The notes under the pieces were generated by a model. It saw only the letters and a list, made by a program, of their open reading frames with translations, did no database searches and was not told the origin of the DNA. DNA of 64,000 nucleotides, taken from positions 5,863,501 through 5,927,500 of the forward strand of contig BSQZ01000035.1 in the NCBI GenBank assembly GCA_033239005.1, written 5' to 3'. Positions 56,819 to 64,000 of this stretch are shown here, piece by piece. This stretch comes from Lamellibrachia satsuma (taxonomy: Eukaryota > Annelida > Polychaeta > Sabellida > Siboglinidae). Position numbers and translations under genes: made by a program. Within the stretch, counting starts at the first letter, position 1; each line of letters starts with the position of its first letter.

Positions 56819-56988
56819 GTAATACATCAGTTTCATCAAAATAAAAACAGAAGTCTTCCCATTGTGACAATTACCAGGCGCCACACATTTTAAAATAGAA
56901 CCAAACCAACTGACAGTTTTAAAAATAGTGTAATTTTGAATGTGCTCAGCCAGTTACAGCCAGTGTTTGTTGTCTCAGTGGAGACACA

Positions 56989-57406
56989 TTACCAGTAACA
57001 ACAGCAATGGATGTGTAGGTTTACTTGTTACACCAGTAACAACAGCAATGGATGTGTAGGTTTACTTGTTACACCAGTAACAACAGCAATGGATGTGTAG
57101 GTTTACTTGTTACACCTGTAACAACAGCAATGGATGTGTACGTTTACTTGTTACACCTGTAACAACAGCAATGGATGTGTACGTTTACTTGTTACACCTG
57201 TAACAACAGCAATGTATGTGTAGGTTTACTTGTTGCACCTGTAACAACAGCAATGGATGTGTACGTTTACTTGTTACACCTGTAACAACAGCAATGGATG
57301 TGTACGTTTACTTGTTACACCTGTAACAACAGCAATGGATGTGTACGTTTACTTGTTACACCTGTAACAACAGCAATGGATGTGTAGGTTTACTTGTTGC
57401 ACCTGT
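56989..57406. repeat. 41-bp minisatellite, about 10 copies
   Basis: AACAACAGCAATGGATGTG, TAGGTTTACTTGTTACACC units repeat with two common variants (ACCAGTAAC/ACCTGTAAC and TAGG/TACG). Confidence 0.96.
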
Positions 57407-57595
57407 AGTTTTCTATAGGTCAATGTTCTCTGTGTGTGCTCTTTTGGGTAGGTTTATTCAATTCTGCACTTCCGGTGAAATCTATGCGTGTTAGTGGGTA
57501 GGCTTGGTTCTGGGCCAAGGGATAGCGAGGTGGATATTAGCGGAACTTAATGTCTTATTCTTTACTTTTATGGAAATAATTTGGGACTGTCCCTC

Positions 57596-57773
57596 GGTGA
57601 CCATACTGGTGAGGTGGCTGTGTGACCGAGCTGACCATACTGGTGAGGTGGCTGTGTTACCGAGGTGACCATACTGGTGAGGTGGCTGTGTTACCGAGGT
57701 GACCATACTGGTGAGGTGGCTGTGTTACCGAGGTGACCATACTGGTGAGGTGGCTGTGTTACCGAGGTGACCA
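57596..57773. repeat. 34-bp minisatellite, 5 copies
   Basis: GGTGACCATACTGGTGAGG plus TGGCTGTGTTACCGA is tandemly repeated. The open frame across it is not a gene. Confidence 0.95.
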
Positions 57774-58650
57774 TAAAGTGAGGTACCACTGTATATAAAT
57801 ATAGATATGTGCATGTATACATATATATGTTACTTTAGTTTTTTGTTTTGGTTTTGTTATTATTATTGTACTGCTGACTTGTATGACAATACAGATAACT
57901 GTGAATTTAACCAATGTACACTAAGTAATCCAACCAGCAAAGATATTACCTGGATGTGAGGGTGACTTATCAGCAATGGCTACGTCACCTGTCCTCAGAC
58001 CAATATGTGCCTTCTTGCTGTCTCTAGCATTGTTCGTCAGATCAGTGTGCTATGTTGATGCAGTGTTTATTACAGCCATTCCTTCTAATGCAGACAAGCT
58101 GCAGATAACATGTTTACACTGAAATCTGCATATCATAAAGGACATTGGACCTGGGGAATTGTCCATTATACACTGGTGTCGTAAATGTAACGATATGTCT
58201 GTTTTAGGCAGCTGTCCATTTTGGTTAGGTGTCTTCTACAAAAGGCTTTGCTGTGTTATGTATTTGTTTCAAACTGTTCAGTTAAACGGTTTTTTTCATG
58301 TGTTACAACATGCCTACAGATGTTTTGTTACAGATGCTTTGACATTGTGACAATTGCTAGATTCATTATCAGATATGTAAATATTGGTGTTGCCATAGGC
58401 ATTCCTTTGTCACGTGTTAATATTTTGCTTTGAGGCTCAAGTAGCCCCGTTTGGGAGAACAATTATGTAAAAAAAAATTTCACAATATATATTATGCAGT
58501 ATATTTGTGTTGTATTGAAATTGTAGAATTACTAATTTTAAGTGTTCCTACATTAGATTTTGTTTCAGAAGGATATGTAAGTTTATTGTTATCCTAGTAC
58601 TGTATTGGTGCATGTATATATGATATGTTTTACTTCACATGATTAAATCA

Positions 58651-58685
<35 letters not shown>
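57774..58685. other. Downstream of SDF4, no gene seen
   Basis: AT-rich; contains a (TA)n tract at 58655-58686 that borders the palindrome. Two short open frames at 58159-58433 have no recognisable content. Confidence 0.5.
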
Positions 58686-58687
<2 letters not shown>

Positions 58688-59070
58688 GTCAAACAATAGC
58701 AATTAAGGAAGAAAATACTACGTTATAAAATAGTCAGACCCTTATAATCATCAGTATGTTAATGGCACTGTCTAACTGTTTAATGATATTTTATATTTCA
58801 CGTACGATTAATATATAATATATATTAAAATACGATCAAATCAGTAATATATATATTTAAATATATTATATGTATTATATATATATATATTATTGATTTG
58901 ATCGTATTTTAATATATATATATTGATTTGATCGTACGTGACATAAAATATCATTAAACAGTTAGATAGTGCCATTAATATACTGGTGATTATAAGGGTC
59001 TGACTACGTTATAACGCACGATTTAGCTAACCTGTAGCATTTTCCTCCTTAATTGTTATTGTTTAACACG
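58686..59070. repeat. 385-bp imperfect palindrome (foldback/MITE-like)
   Basis: The left arm runs ACGTCAAACAATAGCAATTA, AGTCAGACCCTTATAATC, AATATCATTAAA-type and CGTACGATTAAT sequence. The right arm is its reverse complement with small differences, ending TAATTGTTATTGTTTAACACG. The centre at about 58850-58880 is AT-rich. It lies directly after a TA tract, as for an insertion at TA. Probably a foldback or MITE. Confidence 0.88.
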
Positions 59071-59154
59071 TGTGCTGCAATTCTGATCGGTCTATTAAAT
59101 TCACGTACACAATTAACACGTCACCGACTTGAATACCTTGCCCTGACAGGCGCA

Positions 59155-59415
59155 TTACTTGTCTCCGGTTGGCCCACCACTGACATTTATTATCTCTCTG
59201 TTTACTGCGCCATCTCCATTATGTCCATTGTCTCTGGCGTACGACAAGAGCACTTCATTTGTTACGTATGGGCATTCGTGTGAATAATTGATACGACGAT
59301 ATGTGTCGGCTCGCGTGGCTATTATTGCACGCAGTGTTGCAAACGCCACGCTATTGTGAGCGACGAGCTGGCACGCTTCGCTGAATGCGGACGACAGGCG
59401 GACTTGTTCGTCCAT
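59155..59415 (-). other. Candidate first exon or orphan ORF, minus strand
   Basis: It has 86 codons from an ATG: MDEQVRLSSAFSEACQLVAH, NSVAFATLRAIIATRADTYR, then RINYSHECPY. The first 50 residues look helical and protein-like, and TACGTAACA near 59262 could be a donor. No family recognised, and no downstream exon found on this strand. Confidence 0.25.
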
Positions 59416-59429
59416 TACACTTGCCTGGG

Positions 59430-60970
59430 ATGACCTTTTTGGATCATCGTCGTTGCGTGCCGCCGCGTTTCACTGCGTTCATTTGTTGCTGCCTCAACAA
59501 AGTTTTGTTCCGCAACGCTAACGCAGAAATAAATGACGGCAAATCTATTATTTAAGATTTAGAATGCAAAATTATGACTTATTTTTATTTATGGTTTGGG
59601 TGTCGTTCGGAATCCAGGAATTATGCTGAGTTAGTGACAGAGTAGATAGGCAAAGTCAGTCGCTATACAATTTTTTTTCTATTGGGCTTTTGCTATTCTA
59701 TCTGTGTAATAATGGGGTGGACGATTCTGCCTAAGTTCAAGGCAGTTGGCAATTTTTTTTGTGTAAATATGAAATTATAAAAGCAATGAGTTTTGTATGT
59801 TTGTTTTCTAATGAGACATGAACCAATATTAATAGAAATATTTGTTCTCACTCAAGAAAGATAGTAGAACTAGAGATCATGAGGTAACATTAGTAAAGGA
59901 TCAGTGTAGATTGGATATTATGAAGTACTCGTTCTCACATAGGACATAGATATATAGCATTAATTATTACTATATATCTATGCAGAGGACAATAAATGAA
60001 TGGAATCCATAATCTACACGTTGTGTAAATGCTAGCAGCATGAAAATGCTTAAAAACAAGGTTGACACATATCTCAGGAGGATAAAAATATGATTGTGGA
60101 CATCTCAATAAGCCAATGGCTTCCTTGTCCACTTGCCATCTGGGCCTTTGCCTTGGATGTTTGGTTTAAATCATGATTTAAATCACTCCAAACAATCAAT
60201 GATTTTTCTTCTGGCCTTGAAATCTTCACAGATGGATTGGAATTAGTTGAATTTCTTGTGATGTGGTTTTATTTTAATTTGGTATCAATTGATGACGTTT
60301 TACACATTTCTGCATACCGAATACAGTGAAGCCAGAAGCAAAAGGCAGCATCTTTTTTGAAGTCAGAAGCCCTGAGATAAATTCCACCTTAAGCAAACAC
60401 TTGTTCTAGTTGTTACCAATTCAGTACAATTTTGACTCGAGTGAGACTAATTTTAAGTGGTTATTTAGCTAAAGTACTTTCTAAAGTTGTTTAATGGTCA
60501 TATTTCTGAGTTTATAGTTAAATAGGACAAAGTTGTAAGTATTTAAAGTGATTGTATTTTTTGTATTTTCAGCATGTAAATGTTGCACTGGTAATAGACT
60601 GCTGACAGTTCTGAGACAATATTTTTTTAAGTGAACCTATATTATATAATTATATTACCAGTATATATAATGGTTTACCAGTCTAAGACCATGTACCCTC
60701 TGTTAATACTCAGGTTTATATTATATAAGATTTAAAAAATCCGATTAAAATAAAAAATCTGATTTAAAATTGGCATTTTTTTTATACTTTATTCTCCTAA
60801 CAACCAGTTATATACTCTCTATAAGAAACCAACATTATGGTCGTGTAATCTATGAGAGACCAACATTCAGGTTTTAATTAGCAGTTTTATTTAAAAATTA
60901 TATGAACCTAACCGTTAAGAAATAATTGTCACTTTGTATCATCCATGGCATACATAAAATAATAATACAG
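59430..60970. other. Intergenic AT-rich stretch
   Basis: No open frame or repeat that I can name. Confidence 0.5.
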
Positions 60971-60976
60971 TTAATT

Positions 60977-61757
60977 TCAACAACATGAACAGTAAACATA
61001 TAAACACAATTGGATTTTAAACATCAATAGTACAAGTTGGAGAAGGGCAAGAAGAAGCGTAATGCTTATGTTGCTTGCCCTATCACTATCTGTGATTCTG
61101 GTGGGCTTATCAACTAAAGGGTAAATACCCAAACTGTACATCATATCAAGGAAATGTTTGGTATTGCTGTGATTTTCATGCTTTAACAAATCTATATTGA
61201 AATCACCACATACAAATATTGTTTTGGCCGATTTGCCCCAAAATACTTTCTATTTTCTCACAAAATGTTTCTAAGTTTGAACCTGGTGCTCTATAGACAC
61301 AGTTGATAATAACATTCAAGTAATTCTTTATAGATAATTCCACTGAAATACATTCAAAGATATATTCTACTGTCATCGATTTGGTTTCAATAAATTTACA
61401 AGACAGCTCTTTGCTTGTGTATATTGCAACACCACCTCCTCGATCACCCCTGGTAATGTGATAATCATTGTAATTGTCATAGTCATTGATTAGGTCTAGT
61501 TCAGCCCATGTCTCGTATATCAAATTGCAGATCAACCTCTGCGAGGTAGTCTCTATTTTTTTAAAGTTAGCTTTAAGACTTCTAACATTAAAGTGTTTGA
61601 ATGACAATCCCCTCGTTTTACTAATGTTGTTTTTGAATTGCGTGTCAGTGTAATATTCACATTTTGATGCTAATTTTTTGTTGTAGAAATTGTTGTATGG
61701 GTCGGTGTCATTTTCGAAACCAAAAGTTTTGTCATTAGAATACTTGAACAAGTTCAC
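60977..61757 (-). pseudogene. Non-LTR retrotransposon endonuclease fragment
   Basis: NVRSLKANFKKIE, CNLIYETWAELD, YHITRGDRGGGVAIYTSKEL, VYRAPGSNLETFCEKIE and later NHSNTKHFLDMMYSLGIYPL and PTRITDSDRASNI are in order for an AP endonuclease of this class. FNVRSL and GDRGGGVAIY are typical. There is a frame break near 61200 and no reverse transcriptase. Confidence 0.75.
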
Positions 61758-62072
61758 ATTAAAGTGGGAACATTTATCAACTAATGAATGAATATAAAAA
61801 AATTAAACAGAAGAAATTACAAATATATATATATTCATCATCGCTTATATTCTGAAATGGGAAGACTTCACAACAAGAAGGACAGTGGTAAACAATGTTT
61901 TCTACGAATTAATTATTGGTGCTGAGTTAGTTTCGAACACGTTTTGTGGAGACTTGTTTCACATAGTTCACATTTAACTACATGATTATTAAAGTTCCGA
62001 TTACAAACAGCACGCGAATATATCTTAATTTATGTTTTAGCCATTTCTACAGATAGTGAATTTACTTCAGAA

Positions 62073-62410
62073 TCATTCAAGGTCCGCTAGGGTCTTCACT
62101 TTCCACTGTCCGTCCCCTCTAAACTTTACGAAGACGCAGCAATGTTGTGCCCACGCACTGAATAATTTTTTTCTTTTCAATTGTCTATTGTAGGACGACA
62201 AGTGGTCGTTTATGTAAATGTCTGTACCTTTAAGCACGCGTCGTTTCGCCATCAGTTCAGCCTTTCCCTGCAGAATGTAGCTGAACGATGACCGGGCGTT
62301 TTTCGTCACGTCGGTGCGGCAGATCGTGAATCGCCGATATGTCGTACGGTTCGTGATGCACGTTTAGTTTCTGACGAGCGAAGTTCACGAAGTTTGTTGA
62401 CATTGCCGAA
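62073..62410 (-). pseudogene. Retrotransposon ORF1-type protein, C-terminal fragment
   Basis: KLNVHHEPYDISAIHDL can be read upstream, then RRVLKGTDIYINDHLSSYNR, QLKRKKLFSAW and a terminal KTLADLE. The pattern IYINxxL...N..L..K followed by VFVKF-DG resembles the C-terminal region of ORF1-type nucleic-acid-binding proteins of invertebrate non-LTR elements. It probably belongs with the endonuclease fragment 300 bp downstream in the same orientation. Confidence 0.5.
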
Positions 62411-62469
62411 CTTTCCGCATAGGTAGGGCTTACTCATTCGTCACCAGTGGCGTATCTATAGTCTATAGG

Positions 62470-62592
62470 AGGCCAAGGGAAGCCAAGGTAGCCGGGGAGG
62501 CCAGGGGAAGCCGGGGACACCAGAGGAAGCCGGGGGAGCCCAGGTGAAGCTGGGGGAGGCCAGGGGAAGCCGGGGGAGGCCAGGGGGCAAGC
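62470..62592. repeat. 18-bp GC-rich minisatellite (GGGGAAGCCGGGGGAGGCCA)
   Basis: Imperfect GAAGCCGGGGGAGGCCAG units repeat about six to seven times. Confidence 0.92.
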
Positions 62593-62729
62593 TTAGTCAC
62601 CCATTAATTTACGACGCTACCATGTAGTGGCGCAACAGGAACATGCGGGGAAAAAACGTCAAATGTAAACCAAAGCCAAGGGTGCCACCTCATAAATATT
62701 TATAAACACCACTTATCAAATGATTTACA

Positions 62730-63450
62730 GTCTGCATATAAACGATTCCAATCTACCGAAACGGCTCTTCTCAAGAGACACAATGATATAGTTGACAACA
62801 TGACAGTGGCGAAGTCACAGTGCTCACTTGATCATTTAATCCTTTTACAACGCCTTCACAGACATTGTAGCATTTCTGGCACAGCTCTTCGGTGGTTCAA
62901 AACATATTTTTTTTCAGACAGACACCAAAGCATTAACACATTAGGCACACTATCTTGCCCACAACATTTTCCATTCGGAGTGCCCCACAAGAATCCGTCC
63001 TTGGCCATAGCTGTTCTGTTTAGCTTATGCACTACGTGCGTCTCTCAGCCAAGCCATTAAACTAATCATAATCTCAACCATTACTAATCATAATCTCAGT
63101 CATCGCCTAGCTGTATGCTGATGACAAACATATTTACATATCATTTACATATCACAAAAATCTGTTTCGACTTTATGTGATTGTCTTACTGATATCTTGT
63201 TTTGGATGGAATCAAATAAGCTAAAGCTTAATCCAGGTGAAACAGACATTATTATTGGCACTACGCAACAACCAAATAGGGTCATCAGCCATTTTCCAGT
63301 TAAACTGCTTGGCAGTGGTACATTCCCATCAGATACTGTTCGTAATCTAGGTGTTGTCTCTGATAGTGACTTCAACTTTCGCCAGCATATTTCTCAAGTA
63401 CGTCGATGATTACTCCTGTATCAATCATATGCGCGATCTCCGTCGAATTC
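62730..63450 (+). pseudogene. CR1/L2-like retrotransposon fragment, degraded
   Basis: STETALLKRHNDI-type residues (about 62755-62790), HRHCSISGTALRWFKTYFFS, PFGVPHKN at the GIPQG position, then SNKLKLNPGETDIIIGTT and VRNLGVVSDSDFNFRQHISQ are reverse transcriptase and connection motifs of the same group as 29053-31944, in several frames. Confidence 0.8.
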
Positions 63451-63769
63451 GGCGGCAGTAGTAGTATATAGTGACAAGTCCTGAGCTCAATTGGTCATAC
63501 GTCTTAAGACATTATAGTCAAGCGTCTTAAGAGTATTGGTCAAGCATCATCCACCGATAACCACTATATAGTCACCACAAAACGTCGTATACATATATAT
63601 GTATATGATGTTTATTTAAGAGAAGCTAAACTACAAAAAGCGGTCTTTCGTTCGTTCTTCGTCTTCTTTCTGTCTTTCTTACCAGACGACAGCTGCAAAG
63701 AAACAAAGATCGAATCATTTTAGAGTACGATCGACGTAATTACAGGATAAACCCAGCAAACACACTACG

Positions 63770-64000
63770 TATATACAACGTTGTATGAAGGTAATGGTTT
63801 GGTAACGTCAGGAATTACGTTTTATTAACGTTGTGTCAACGTAGTCTATCTACGTTGTGACAAGACGTAACAACAACGTAACAGTATTACGTTCTACTGA
63901 CGTCGTATCCACGTACTGCAACTACGTTGTGCCAGTACGTAGCAAAGACGTAATGATATTACGTCGTGTCAACGTACTCCAACTACGTTGTGCCAGTACG
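63770..64000. repeat. ACGT-rich satellite, period about 61-72 bp, runs off the window
   Basis: CTACGTTGTG starts units at 63850, 63922 and 63983. Each carries several further ACGT palindromes (GACGTAA, TTACGTT, AACGTA) at about 10-bp spacing. The array continues beyond the right edge. Confidence 0.85.

Noticed and set aside
54134..57773. CRISPR-like regular repeats at 54.1, 57.0 and 57.6 kb
   Set aside because: Units abut without unique spacers, and the context is a spliced eukaryotic gene; these are minisatellites.

Overview
The window is nuclear DNA from an animal, most likely a marine invertebrate (a lophotrochozoan or an invertebrate deuterostome; I cannot resolve further). Two conserved eukaryotic genes with clean GT-AG exon structure frame it. 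Between and around them lie virus-like Polinton/Maverick (adintovirus-type) DNA elements, at least four kinds of non-LTR retrotransposon, and many tandem repeats and (TA)n tracts.

Layout. 1.2-10.9 kb, minus strand: the first five coding exons of cyclin L (CCNL1 type), a splicing-associated cyclin; its 3' part lies left of the window. 12.0-25.6 kb: Polinton element 1, bounded by inverted terminal repeats of about 180 bp. Its structural and replication genes are on the minus strand: protease fragment, minor-capsid-like protein, membrane protein, integrase with chromodomain, further virion-type proteins, packaging ATPase and protein-primed DNA polymerase B. A variable accessory block lies next to the right terminus. 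About 26.5-39.7 kb: Polinton element 2, same orientation, more decayed. It was split by a Rex1/Babar-like retrotransposon (minus strand, about 27.2-34.1 kb), which was itself split by a nearly full-length CR1/L2-like retrotransposon (plus strand, 28.25-32.10 kb). 41.9-44.1 kb: another decayed non-LTR element. 44.75-56.3 kb, plus strand: a complete seven-exon SDF4/Cab45 gene with an unusual repeat-rich N-terminal extension. 56.3-64 kb: minisatellites, a 385-bp palindrome and retrotransposon fragments.

How it fits together. The cellular genes diverge from each other and the transposon island sits between them. Element 1 keeps the replication and packaging half but has lost its major capsid gene through an internal deletion. 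Element 2 keeps capsid-gene remnants but has lost the polymerase core and the ATPase. Both carry frameshifts and nonsense codons, so neither looks able to make particles alone. The most unusual points are the complementary deletions of two neighbouring elements, an in-frame polymerase-ATPase fusion, an OTU-protease-like region between zinc fingers in the polymerase N-terminus, a lineage-specific accessory block with a SUMO-interaction-like motif and a long (TA)n hairpin, a 2A-like motif in the L2 element, and the repeat-expanded Cab45.
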